A stretch of DNA of 64,000 bases from [Leptolyngbya] sp. JSC-1. GTDB taxonomy: Bacteria; Cyanobacteriota; Cyanobacteriia; Elainellales; Elainellaceae. Numbering within the stretch: the stretch's first letter is position 1; every line of letters begins with the position of its first letter. The notes beneath the pieces were generated by a model. It did no database searches. It was given only the letters and a program-made list of their open reading frames with translations, and was not told where the DNA came from. Both the position numbers and the translations under genes were made by a program. This document shows, piece by piece, positions 1 to 9,200 of this stretch. The DNA lies in contig KL662191.1 in assembly GCA_000733415.1 (NCBI GenBank), positions 2,989,015 through 3,053,014 on the forward strand, read 5' to 3'.

Positions 1-1598
1 CCAGCTACCGCAAACGACAAAGCCGTTGCTAAATGTTGCGACTCCACCTCATGGGCCTGCTGCTGCAAAATTTTCAACAGGCGGCGCTCTTCCTTCAGCC
101 GTTCGTTGAGCTTCTCGTAGCTGGCGATCAGCTCTGGGTCAATCGCTGCAAACTGACTCTGCTGATGGGCGATTTCGGCCTCCAGATCGTAAATTGCCTG
201 CTGTTGCGGTCGTAGATACAATGTCGAGAGGTAATGGCCAAAGCTGCGCTCGATCAAGTTTTGCGCTTCTTCTAGGGTGTGGGTTTGCAGCAAATTCAGC
301 ACCATGCCATAGCTGGGCGTGAATTGGCTCACCAGCGGATCGGCTTTAGACGTTGCCAGATAGGCTGCTTCTGAGGCTCCCTCAAACGGAGTTTGCACCG
401 TCACCACATGCCCCAATTCATCCATGCCCCGGCGTCCAGCGCGTCCGGCCATTTGCAGAAATTCCGATGCTGTCAGCAAGCGATGGCCGCGATCGGTGCG
501 CTTGGAGAGGCTAGAAATCACTGTGGTACGAGCCGGCATATTGATTCCAGCCGCCAGGGTTTCCGTCGCAAACACGATTTTGATCAGCCCTTGCTGGAAT
601 AGCTCCTCGATTAACCCCTTCCAGGCTGGCAGCACCCCGGCATGGTGGGAAGCAATACCGCGATAGAGCGATTCAATATAGCCAGACCGCCCGGCCTCTG
701 GATTACGCTGCAAAAACTCGTCGATTTGCTGCTTTAGGGCCTTAGCTTCCTGCGCGTTTACCAGTGAGAAATTGGCTAGCTCACTCACGGCCTTATCGCA
801 ACCCCGACGGCTAAAAATAAAGTAGATGGCAGGCAGCATATCCCGCTGTTGCAACTGGCTGACCACATAGCCCAAACTAGGAGGCTCCTGCCGTCCCCGC
901 TGCCGTCCTCCTTTGGGCTTCAGACGAGGGTTAATCGATTTGCCATTGCTGTTGAGCAGGGGAAACAGCCCTTTGGGGTTGCAAAAGTGAAACTCCAGCG
1001 GCACTGGGCGAAAGTCGGAATAAATCAGCCGAGTGGCTCCGTGGACTTCGCTGATCCAGTCCGTGAGCTGGTCGCTGTTGGCAATCGTGGCGGAAAGGGC
1101 CACCAACTGGATTCCTGGCGGGCAGTAGATGATCGACTCTTCCCAAACCGTGCCTCGCTGCCGGTCGTTCATATAATGGCATTCATCCAGCACCACTGCT
1201 TCCACATCTACTAGCGACGTACCCACCTGTCCGATTGGCGTACCGTACAGCATGTTGCGAAAAATCTCAGTGGTCATCACCAGAATCGGCGCATCCCGGT
1301 GAATGGATACATCGCCCGTCAGTAAGCCCACCTGCTCCGCCCCAAACCGTTCGCGAAAGTCCCGCAGCTTTTGATTGGAAAGGGCTTTCAGCGGTGTCGT
1401 GTAGAAAACCCGCTTGCCATGAGCCAGAGCGCGATAGATGGCATATTCCCCGATCAGCGTTTTACCTGACCCAGTCGGTGCACACACCACCACCGACTCG
1501 CCCGCATCTAGGGCCGCAATGGCTTGCTTTTGAAACTCGTCTAGATCAAAAGGGAACAGTTGATTCAGGTCTAGGGTGGTTAAGGATGGCAGATTCAC
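1..1598 (-). CDS. Ski2-like DExH-box RNA helicase, C-terminus cut by window edge
   Basis: Superfamily 2 helicase, probably ATP-dependent RNA unwinding and turnover. The reverse-strand reading frame is open from a GTG at 1598 to the window edge; a TAA lies two codons upstream, so this GTG is the only sensible start. The Walker A motif APTGSGKT is near residues 40-47 and the DExH motif DECHYMNDRQRG near residue 130. The SAT motif appears as LSATIANSD, and motif VI as QMAGRAGRRGMDELG. The region after the helicase core matches the cyanobacterial DSHCT-type (Ski2/Mtr4-like) family, which is normally about 900 residues long, so roughly 40 percent lies outside the window. The forward-strand ORFs here are shadows of this gene. 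The family is confident; the substrate is not known. Confidence 0.9.
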   Translation of the reverse strand, partial: MNLPSLTTLDLNQLFPFDLDEFQKQAIAALDAGESVVVCAPTGSGKTLIGEYAIYRALAHGKRVFYTTPLKALSNQKLRDFRERFGAEQVGLLTGDVSIHRDAPILVMTTEIFRNMLYGTPIGQVGTSLVDVEAVVLDECHYMNDRQRGTVWEESIIYCPPGIQLVALSATIANSDQLTDWISEVHGATRLIYSDFRPVPLEFHFCNPKGLFPLLNSNGKSINPRLKPKGGRQRGRQEPPSLGYVVSQLQQRDMLPAIYFIFSRRGCDKAVSELANFSLVNAQEAKALKQQIDEFLQRNPEAGRSGYIESLYRGIASHHAGVLPAWKGLIEELFQQGLIKIVFATETLAAGINMPARTTVISSLSKRTDRGHRLLTASEFLQMAGRAGRRGMDELGHVVTVQTPFEGASEAAYLATSKADPLVSQFTPSYGMVLNLLQTHTLEEAQNLIERSFGHYLSTLYLRPQQQAIYDLEAEIAHQQSQFAAIDPELIASYEKLNERLKEERRLLKILQQQAHEVESQHLATALSFAVA

Positions 1599-1809
1599 AG
1601 ATTAATACAGCAGCAATGGGACAGGTTTATTCCCAATCATACTGCGGGAAGCTAGAAGCGGGGCGAGAGAGGGTTGGGAGTGAGGGGAATGGGTAGGGCA
1701 AGCTGCTTAACCAAAGGAAAGATTTGCGCCAGATGGGTGGAACTAAACTAGAAAGATTGGGTTGGTGTGGCAATTTTTATCCATCCATATTTGACCTTGG
1801 GAGAATTTT

Positions 1810-2649
1810 ATGGACCTGTTTACTTGGCTTTTGGCAGGGGTGGCTGTACTTATATCAACAACATGTAGTTTGGTATGTCGGATTAATCAGGAGCAGGAAG
1901 GGCTAGTAGAACGGTGGGGCGATATCAGCGCAAGGCTCTTCCAGGGTTAAATTTTGGAATTGTACCAGGCATTGATCGAGTTGTAGTAAAAATGGATACC
2001 AGAGAGCAACTGCTACAGGTTCGGGTTATGGATGTCACCACCAGCGACAACATTTCGCTGCACATCGAGCTGTCGATCTTTTGGCGAATCATTGATCTCT
2101 ACTCGGCCTACTATGAGATCGACAATATTCAAGTCGCGCTTGAGAATTTGGCGGTTGCCACGATCCGAAATGCGATTGCCGAGATGGACTTGTACAAACT
2201 TCGCAGCTCCAGAGAAGCGATCAATCGATATGCTTTAGAGACTATGGATGAAGCGACCGAACCTTGGGGCGTCAAAGTCACCCCCATCGAAATTCAGCGG
2301 CTTGAGGTACCGCGCAGTATTCAGGTGGCCTTAGAACAAGAGCAAACTGCCGTTTATGCTAAACGAGTCAAAATCGCCGAAGCTGAAGCGCAGAAACAAA
2401 CCCTGATTGCCGAAGCAGAGGGCCGCCGTCGCCATGATCCAGGAAGCCGAAGGATTGACAGAAGTGCTCCAGCGCATGACCACCGCTCTACTGGAAACTG
2501 TTGATCCGCGTGAAGTGCTGCGGTTTTGGATTATGTATGAATATGCTAAGCAGGGCAAGCCCTTCTCTCCAGCCGATTTGCAGATGCCAGCCCCCTCATC
2601 TACGACTGCAGGCCATCAGTCAGCCAGATGTCAACGCTGGTACGCCTAA
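1810..2649 (+). pseudogene. SPFH/band-7 (stomatin-like) protein, two frameshifts
   Basis: Three reading frames together spell one stomatin/prohibitin-like membrane protein. Frame one starts at ATG 1810 after a GGGAGA-like site and gives a hydrophobic N-terminus followed by NQEQEGLVERWG. The reading then has to jump near 1917 into the frame beginning GRYQRKALPGLNFGIVPGID, the classical start of a band-7 domain. That frame runs through an AEAEAQKQTLIAEAEG coiled-coil until about 2420, where a second one-base shift is needed to continue as AAVAMIQEAEGLTEVLQ. SPFH proteins scaffold membrane microdomains. Two independent shifts suggest a decayed gene, although two sequencing errors in runs of G (GGTGGGGCG and GAGGGCC) would give the same picture. 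The C-terminal end is also not well conserved. Confidence 0.75.
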
Positions 2650-2685
2650 ATCAGGCTAATTGATTTTAGCGGCCCTTCAAATGAG

Positions 2686-4413
2686 CTACTGCCCATTTTT
2701 GCTCTGAATCTGGAACGAGGGGGGACTGTAATCATCTGGCAGATAGTTACTGGGAATAGTGGAGTGATTGCCATCGCGCAGTGACGAGTAGGTCGGAGAC
2801 AAAATTTCAATCCCAGCCTGATTGCAATAGTCTTGAATGTTCTGGTGCAATTCAGAATAAATTCTTGGCATAATTTCCGGATGATTTGTATAGGCATTTA
2901 GTTCGTAGCTGACGTTAAAATCATTTAACGCCGTCTGCAATACGAAAGGATGCGGCTCAGGAACAATATTCGACGTTGAGAGAGCCGCTTGAATCAACAC
3001 ATCATGAACTTTGCGCCAAGGCAGATCGTACCCCAGCGTAACGGTTGTGTGTAGCAGTAAGTATTGTTTGAATTCACGTGCACCAGCATGGAAATTGACC
3101 ACATTACTACTGAGTACCGCCGAATTGGGAATGGTAATCACTTCTTTTCTAGGCGTCAGAATTCGGGTGACAAAGAGGGTTTTCTCAGTCACTTCTCCTA
3201 TAATGTCTCCAATCCGAATCACGTCTCCGCTCCGAAAGGCACGAGTGTAGATTAAAATAACGCCTGCAATCACATTAGCGATAGCAGATGACGATCCTAA
3301 GGTGAGTAACGCACCTAAAAATAATGAAATTCCTTGAAAGCCTGGTGAACCGAACCCAGGAAGATAGGGGGCCGCCACCACACAGGCCATAGCAATCAAC
3401 AACATCGCAGCTAACCGATTGGTGGGCTGCACCCATTCTGGATAAAACCAGGGATAGGCATTGTCTCGCCCCAGTTCAATGATGATCAGCTTAGCGAGTT
3501 GAATTAAGTAATAGGTGACAAAGCCAATAATCGTGATGATCGCTAGATTTGGTAGATATCTTGCCAACCCAGCAACCAACAGCTCTAACCGCATGGCGAT
3601 GTCACTAAAGATAGAATTCCCAACGGCCCTGGTGCCTGGAAATTGACTGAGAACAAACGGAATATATAGGTAGAGGCCGCCTAAAATCAACGCTAGCCGC
3701 AATGCTTTCACCAAACCTGAAAGAAGATAGCTAGTTGCATCGGAACCAAGCAATTGCATACCTTGAATTCTGAAGTCTAGTGCATCGGCTTGTCGAGCCG
3801 CTCGAATCCGAATTAATAGGCGGGAGATCCAGCGTTGCAGTAACAGCAGCAGGCCGATTAAAGCAACTGTGCTCAAAACGCTCAATATAATACCTCGGAT
3901 AATTTTCTCAGTACTCCGGGCTTGGCGGTATTGAGTCACAGCAGACTGGATAATTTGTACTGTTTTTTCAGCAAGTCCTTGACGTGATTGATTACCTTCT
4001 CGATCGCCATCTGCCACAGTTAGCAGAATGGTATCTCCTGCTAAGACAACCGACAGGCCATTTTGTTCTTCTACTCGGAGGGTTTCGGGTGCAATTGAGG
4101 CGTCGTTAGCAAACCGGGCCAAGCGATTGTTAATGATTGCCGCCCGCTCCTGTGCTGAGGCAATGCCTGGAATATCCTGTCTAACGCGAAACAGAACTTG
4201 CCCATCTAAGACCACCGGATAGCCATCAACCGAATTACCTGCCGGATTCTCTGCTGGGCTGCCAGGATCGCCAATCAAATTGTTCTCTTGCGCATGGATT
4301 GATGGAGCTACGATAGTCAAAAGGATCAGCACCGTACTCAGAATCAACCAGGTTCGCAAGCGGCGATAAATCGATCGAGACCATCGAGACCAAACAGCGA
4401 TAAGAGTGGGCAT
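2686..4413 (-). CDS. MscS-family mechanosensitive ion channel
   Basis: Predicted small-conductance mechanosensitive channel that releases osmolytes during hypo-osmotic shock. The 575 residues begin with a basic, then hydrophobic segment ending SIHAQ, a likely signal peptide. A roughly 130-residue periplasmic domain and several membrane helices follow. The pore-lining helix and the start of the beta domain read LGALLTLGSSSAIANVIAGVILIYTRAF, followed by RSGDVIRIGDIIGEV and VITIPNSAVLSSNVVNF, all hallmarks of MscS. The C-terminal alpha-beta region continues to about residue 540. The length is within the range of cyanobacterial MscS paralogues with N-terminal extensions. The gene sits between the band-7 pseudogene and an IS remnant and appears intact. 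Confidence 0.9.
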   Translation of the reverse strand: MPTLIAVWSRWSRSIYRRLRTWLILSTVLILLTIVAPSIHAQENNLIGDPGSPAENPAGNSVDGYPVVLDGQVLFRVRQDIPGIASAQERAAIINNRLARFANDASIAPETLRVEEQNGLSVVLAGDTILLTVADGDREGNQSRQGLAEKTVQIIQSAVTQYRQARSTEKIIRGIILSVLSTVALIGLLLLLQRWISRLLIRIRAARQADALDFRIQGMQLLGSDATSYLLSGLVKALRLALILGGLYLYIPFVLSQFPGTRAVGNSIFSDIAMRLELLVAGLARYLPNLAIITIIGFVTYYLIQLAKLIIIELGRDNAYPWFYPEWVQPTNRLAAMLLIAMACVVAAPYLPGFGSPGFQGISLFLGALLTLGSSSAIANVIAGVILIYTRAFRSGDVIRIGDIIGEVTEKTLFVTRILTPRKEVITIPNSAVLSSNVVNFHAGAREFKQYLLLHTTVTLGYDLPWRKVHDVLIQAALSTSNIVPEPHPFVLQTALNDFNVSYELNAYTNHPEIMPRIYSELHQNIQDYCNQAGIEILSPTYSSLRDGNHSTIPSNYLPDDYSPPSFQIQSKNGQ

Positions 4414-4474
4414 GGTTAAGGTTAGCTGTAGAAGACAGGAACACGAGTGATTGATTCAACATTCCTAATTTTAG

Positions 4475-4510
4475 GAGGCGTTGTTGCATGAAGAGGCGTT
4501 GTTGCATGAA
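4475..4510. repeat. 18-bp tandem duplication at IS left end
   Basis: Two perfect copies of gaggcgttgttgcatgaa stand side by side and include the left terminal inverted repeat of the IS5-family remnant. The IS end was therefore partly duplicated in tandem. Confidence 0.85.
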
Positions 4511-4914
4511 GAGGGGTTGCGGAGGGGAGAGGAATGGTAGGTTGTAGTTACCACACCGCAACGTGCCATGAAACCTCAATACCGCGTCCGCAACTGGTCT
4601 GAGTATAACGCTGGTCTCAAGCAGAGAGGAAGCCTCACCTTCTGGATCGAAGAATTCGTCCTGGAGCAATGGGGGTCGAAGAGTTGAACGGTAAACCCGG
4701 TGCCACTGTCCTCTACAGTGACCTTTGAAGACGATTTTGGGCGGCAATCTGAGTGCGCGTCAATTTGACAACCGAGCGGTGGCGTGGTTCATCAAATACG
4801 CGGCGCTTAACCGGATGATCCAGATTGCTAAGCCTGACAGCTATGAGGTTAAAGCCTAATACGAAGACTACCTCAAGGCAGAGCTGACCCTTGTTCTAAT
4901 CATGCAACAAAGCC
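4477..4914 (+). mobile_element. IS5-family (IS903-like) remnant, internally deleted
   Basis: Both ends carry matching inverted repeats: ggcgttgttgcatgaa at the left (4477) and, read on the minus strand, ggctttgttgcatgat ending at 4914. They resemble IS903-type ends starting GGCTTTGTTG. Inside, an ATG at 4568 opens a transposase N-terminus containing VRNWSEYNAGLKQRGSLTFW, and near 4750-4860 a second piece reads LSARQFDNRAVAWF then ALNRMIQIAKPDSYEVKA and stop, the usual transposase C-terminus. Most of the DDE catalytic core is missing and frames are broken, so the element cannot move by itself. Its right end lies exactly where the thrS reading frame stops making sense. No target-site duplication is visible, which fits an IS-mediated deletion. 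Confidence 0.8.
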
Positions 4915-5158
4915 GATTGGCGTTGATAATACGCCGCATCTTGGTTTCAATCTGGATGAGATCGTCAGGGGTGAAGGGGGTTTGACGATCAAAGCCATAG
5001 TACAACCCTGTTTCCGTCCAAGGCCCAATCGTCACTTTTGTTTCCAGAAACAATGTCTGCACTGCCATTGCCAGCACATGGGCACAGGTATGTCGAATCC
5101 GCAGGAGCGTTTCAGCACTGGCTTGGTTGGGATGGGATTGAAGGACAGAACTGACCAT
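4915..5158 (-). pseudogene. thrS: Threonyl-tRNA synthetase paralogue, 5' fragment truncated by IS
   Basis: The minus-strand frame starting at ATG 5158 (alternative TTG at 5167) encodes about 81 residues of a threonyl-tRNA synthetase. The recognisable segment runs from RIRHTCAHVLAMAVQ through TKVTIGPWTETGLYYGFD to MRRIINAN, which is the second additional (editing-type) domain with its HxxxH metal-binding pattern. The frame then enters the right inverted repeat of the IS remnant and ends as non-homologous sequence. The catalytic core and anticodon-binding domain are absent, so the fragment cannot aminoacylate. Some cyanobacteria carry a second, zinc-starvation-induced thrS under Zur control. 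The Zur-like site directly upstream suggests this was that paralogue rather than the housekeeping gene. This assignment is inference. Confidence 0.8.
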
Positions 5159-5170
5159 GATTGACAAAAA

Positions 5171-5185
5171 TGATAATCGTTCTCA
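5171..5185 (-). promoter_or_regulatory. Zur-like operator upstream of thrS fragment
   Basis: The 15 bases tgataatcgttctca match 12 of 14 defined positions of the cyanobacterial Zur palindrome TGATAAT-N-ATTATCA. The left half-site is perfect. It lies 12 bp upstream of the likely ATG of the thrS fragment, a position suited to repression. A Fur site is an alternative reading because the boxes overlap in sequence. Confidence 0.55.
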
Positions 5186-5303
5186 ATTTAACATAATTAA
5201 CGAAGAAGGCAGGGGTTAGTGCCCTCCGATAAAATTGCGCGGATGTTCTGCGATGCAGCAACTTGCTACAGTAAAGTGATGTAGCGATTTTGAGGACTGA
5301 CAC

Positions 5304-6011
5304 ATGGTTCGAGAGCATTCCCCTCAAACGCAACCAAATCCGGCACAAAATTTTCCTCCCCTGCAAAGTGGCGATCGCCTGACTCTACCTGAATTTGAGC
5401 GGCGGTATGCAGCGGCTCCTCATATCAAAAAAGCAGAACTGATCGAAGGAGTTGTGTACGTGGCATCTCCTTTACGGCATGAACAGCACGGCAAACCCCA
5501 CAGTCGAGTTATGACCTGGCTAGGGGTCTATCAAGCAATGACGACCGGCGTTGATTTGAGTGTTGAGCCAACCGTGCGGATAGACCTGGATAATGAGCCG
5601 CAACCAGATGCCGTGCTGTTTATTGAAGCGAGTATGGGTGGGCAAACCCGATTGAGCGGCGATGGCTATATTGAAGGAGCGCCAGAATTGATTGTGGAAA
5701 TTGCTGCCAGTAGTGCCGCGATTGATACCGGAAGCAAGAAGCAGGTTTATCGTCGCAATGGTGTGCTGGAATATGTGATCTGGCAATCCTATGAGAACCA
5801 ACTGGAATGGTTCTGGCTGACGGATGGGGAGTATCAGTTACTTCCTTCTGATCCTGATGGCATCATTCGCAGTCGGGTGTTTCCGGGCCTGTGGCTGGCG
5901 GTAGAGGCGCTGTTGAACAACCAGATGGCGCGGGTGCTGGAGGTCTTGCAGGTGGGGTTGCAGTCGTCGGAGCATGAGGCGTTTGTGAAACGGTTGGGGA
6001 AAGGGAAGTAG
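5304..6011 (+). CDS. Uma2-family (DUF820) nuclease-like protein
   Basis: Member of the Uma2 family, a PD-(D/E)XK-like fold greatly expanded in cyanobacteria, with unproven cellular role. The 235 residues show the conserved progression: LTLPEFERRY near residue 28, a KKAELIEGVVYVASPL strand pair, VEPTVRIDLDNEPQPDAVLFI with the conserved PD, then APELIVEIAASSAAIDTGSKKQVY with the catalytic-type E and K, and VLEYVIW. Family length is usually 180-240 residues, so the gene looks complete. The ATG at 5304 follows the thrS fragment in the opposite orientation. It lies in the accessory block bounded by two IS remnants. No partner gene is obvious. Confidence 0.85.
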   Translation: MVREHSPQTQPNPAQNFPPLQSGDRLTLPEFERRYAAAPHIKKAELIEGVVYVASPLRHEQHGKPHSRVMTWLGVYQAMTTGVDLSVEPTVRIDLDNEPQPDAVLFIEASMGGQTRLSGDGYIEGAPELIVEIAASSAAIDTGSKKQVYRRNGVLEYVIWQSYENQLEWFWLTDGEYQLLPSDPDGIIRSRVFPGLWLAVEALLNNQMARVLEVLQVGLQSSEHEAFVKRLGKGK

Positions 6012-6254
6012 GCAGGGTGATCGCAAGGGCAATTACTAGAATGTACCGTTACGTTACAGAATCTAGTATTTACGAAGCTGACCGATCTGCCGATCGCCTT
6101 GATTGAACAGCCGATCGAACGTCTGGCGACTGAGACGAATACAGCTGCCGCCAACTGGCTGATGCAGCAGTTGCAGTCTGCCTAGTTTTCTAGACGATTT
6201 GCCTTCAGCTAAAATGAACTCACGTTCTCTGCTGCCCTTGCTCTCAGATCCTGC
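6012..6254 (+). other. Intergenic region upstream of NACHT operon
   Basis: This 243-bp stretch precedes the NACHT operon. A short open frame without a usable start runs through it (containing LTDLPIALIEQPIERLATE and ending at TAG 6184), possibly a decayed 3' gene end. No clear promoter or repeat was recognised. Confidence 0.3.
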
Positions 6255-9200
6255 ATGAGTGCCTCTAATCTGGATTTTTCGGGATATTTGAAGTCGATCA
6301 AGATCCATTACCAAAGGTGGTGGCAACTCTACACGCTGACTGATGCGACTGGACGCGAGCCGCTAAAGCAGATGGAACCCGCATCGCCGTTTGATTTTGG
6401 TTTGGTGGTGCAGATGATCCAACCAGCAGGACGGCCGCAGGCAGACCAGCAGTCCCAAGAAGAAAAAGAAAAAACTGAACGGTTGCCAGTACTGGAGGGG
6501 ATGCGCAAGTATGCATTGGATCCAGCCGTACGACAGGTTTTGCTGGTGGGACGACCGGGGTCAGGAAAATCGACAGCATTGGCGCGGTTGCTGCTGGAAG
6601 AAGCCCATGTATCTTCAGGCAGAATTCCAGTGTTGGTGGAGCTGAGATATCTGGATCCCGATCGACCTTCGGTGCTGGAGCGGATTGGGGCGTTTTTGCA
6701 AAATCATGACCTGTCGGTAGAGGAAGCGACAATTAAAGCGGCTCTGCTAGAAGGGAAGCTCTTGCTGCTGATCGATGGAGTAAATGAGTTGCCATCAGAG
6801 TTGGCCCGACATGCGATCGCTCGATTTCGGCAGGACTATCCTAAGACGCCGATGATCTTCACGACGCGAGATATCAGCTTGGGGGGCGATCTGGGAATTG
6901 AGAAAAAGCTGGAGATGCAGCCCCTCACTGAACCTCAGATGCAGGCATTTGTGCGAGCTTATCTGCCAACCACGCGGGCTGAGGCGATACTGCGCCAGTT
7001 GCGGGCTCGTTTGCGAGAATTAGGACAAACACCGTTGCTGCTGTGGATGCTGTGTGAGGTTATGCAAAAATCACCAGAGTCGAAACTGCCGGAAAATTTG
7101 GGTGGTGTTTTCAAAGGGTTCACACAATCCTACAAGCTGAGCGCGATTCGGAAGCATGAAGTGGCAGCTTTGAAAGGTGATGTTAAACCGCTATCCGATC
7201 GCCGTCTTTGGGATAAAGCACTTCAGCATCTGGCATTTGTCATGATGCAGGGGCAGACAGAGGTTGAGTTTCGGGTGGTGCTTCGGAGAGAAGAAGCTGA
7301 GCGGGAACTCCAAAAACTATTTTTGCAAGAGCGATCGCCTAGCCAAATGTCCCGTGATTGTCTGGATGATTTGCTGAACTATCATCTGATTCAATCTGGC
7401 GCGGGAGATAATTTAGAGTTTCGCCATCAATTGATCCAAGAATACTATGCTGCCGAAGCTCTGTTGGAGCGATTGCCAGAGTTGAGTAATGAAGAACTGA
7501 AGTGTAACTACCTCAACTACTTGAAATGGACAGAGCCTTTGGCGTTAATGTTGCCGTTTGTCGGCGATAAAACGTTGGTTCAACGAGTGATCAAGCTGGC
7601 GCTGGAAGTTGATTGGATGCTGGGGGCGAGATTGGCAGGAGAAGCAATACCAGACGACCTTCAGCAGCAAACCGTAGGGCTGGTGAATGCACTAGAGATA
7701 CCACCGTGGTTGAAAGTTGAACTGCTTAAAGAGACGCGATCCAGGTTCGCCATTCCTGCATTGGGGCAATTTATCCAGGATTCAAATGACTGGTTGGTGC
7801 GAAGCTGGGCAGCAGATGCATTGGGTGAGATTGGTCATCCTGATGCAGTACCTCACCTCATCAGAGCGCTACAAGATGAAGACTCCAGTGTGCGTCGAAA
7901 TGCAGCAGATGCATTGGGCAAGATTGGTCATCCTGATACAGTACCAAATCTCCTTCAAGCGTTGCAGGATGCAGATTCTGGTGTGCGTCAAAATGCAGCA
8001 GACGCATTGGGTAAGATTGGTATAGATGCAGTACCAGCCCTCATCCAAGCATTACAAGATGAAAACTCCAGTGTGCGTCAAAATGCAGCAGACGCATTGG
8101 GTAAGGTTGGTATAGATGCAGTACCAGCCCTCATCCAAGCATTACAAGATGAAAATTTCTTCGTCCGCTTGTATGCGGCAGACGCATTGGGAAAAGTTGG
8201 TGCACCAGAAGCAGTACCAACCCTCATCCAAGTTTTGCGGAATGCAGATTTTGATAGAGGAGGGAATGTAGTAGAAGCATGGAATAATATTGATACAAGG
8301 GAAGCCCTTACCTATGAATTCACAGACTCAGACAACTCTGTGAGAGGGTGTGCAGCAGAAGCACTAGGCATGATTAATGCACCTGAGGCAGCCCCAGCCC
8401 TCCTTGAAGCATTGCAGGATGAAAACTTCTTTGTGAGGGTGGGTGCAGCAGGTGCCTTGGGCAGGATTGGTACACTAGAAGCAGTCCCAGCTCTCACCCA
8501 AACCTTACGGGAACCAAACTTCTTCGTGCGAAGCGAAGCAGCACAGGCATTGGGCAAGATTAGCGTACCTGAGGCAGTACCAGCCCTTATCCAAGCATTA
8601 CGGGATGCAGAACCCTTTGTGCAATACTACGCAGCAGAAGCTTTAGGTGCAATTGGTGTAGATGCAGTACCAGGTCTCATCCAGACATTACGAGATGCAG
8701 ACTTCTTCGTGCGATGCCATGCAGCAGAAGCTTTGGGGAAAATTGGTACACCTGAGGCAGTGGAAGCTCTTATTCAAGTATTGAAAGGCTCTGATAATGG
8801 GCAAGAGAATGCTGAAGCAGCATCGAGCGAAATTAGTATGCTTGATGATGCAGTACTAGCCTTTACTCGACTATTGTGTGTATCAGAAGTACTGCGCAAG
8901 TCTGATAAACTTAGGGTTAGGAGAGAAAGTATTATCGAAATACTGAAGCTCTTATGGGGTGTGGAGCTAGGTATAGTAAAGGCATCAAGCAGCATTGATA
9001 CACCTGAAATAGTACCAGCCTTTATTCAAAGATTAAAAGATACGAACTCGTTTGTGCAATGGAAAGCAGCAGAAGCCTTAGGCAGAATCGGCACACCTGA
9101 TGTGGTGCCAGTTCTCACTCAAGCATTGCAAGATGCAAAACCCTTTTTGCCTACAGATCGCTCGTTTCAGGATATGGATTGCTTTGCGTTTCGAGACATG

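Noticed and set aside
393..1214. Forward-strand open frames of 69-121 residues
   Set aside because: They are antisense to the clear helicase gene and have no protein-family pattern.
1724..1906. 60-residue frame before the band-7 pseudogene
   Set aside because: It overlaps the better N-terminal frame starting at 1810, which gives a hydrophobic anchor and band-7 sequence.
4235..4747. 170-residue minus-strand frame over the IS remnant
   Set aside because: The plus strand shows real transposase fragments; the minus frame is low-quality and overlaps the MscS start.
6063..6326. 87-residue minus-strand frame at the NACHT start
   Set aside because: It is antisense to the NACHT N-terminus with no recognisable motif.
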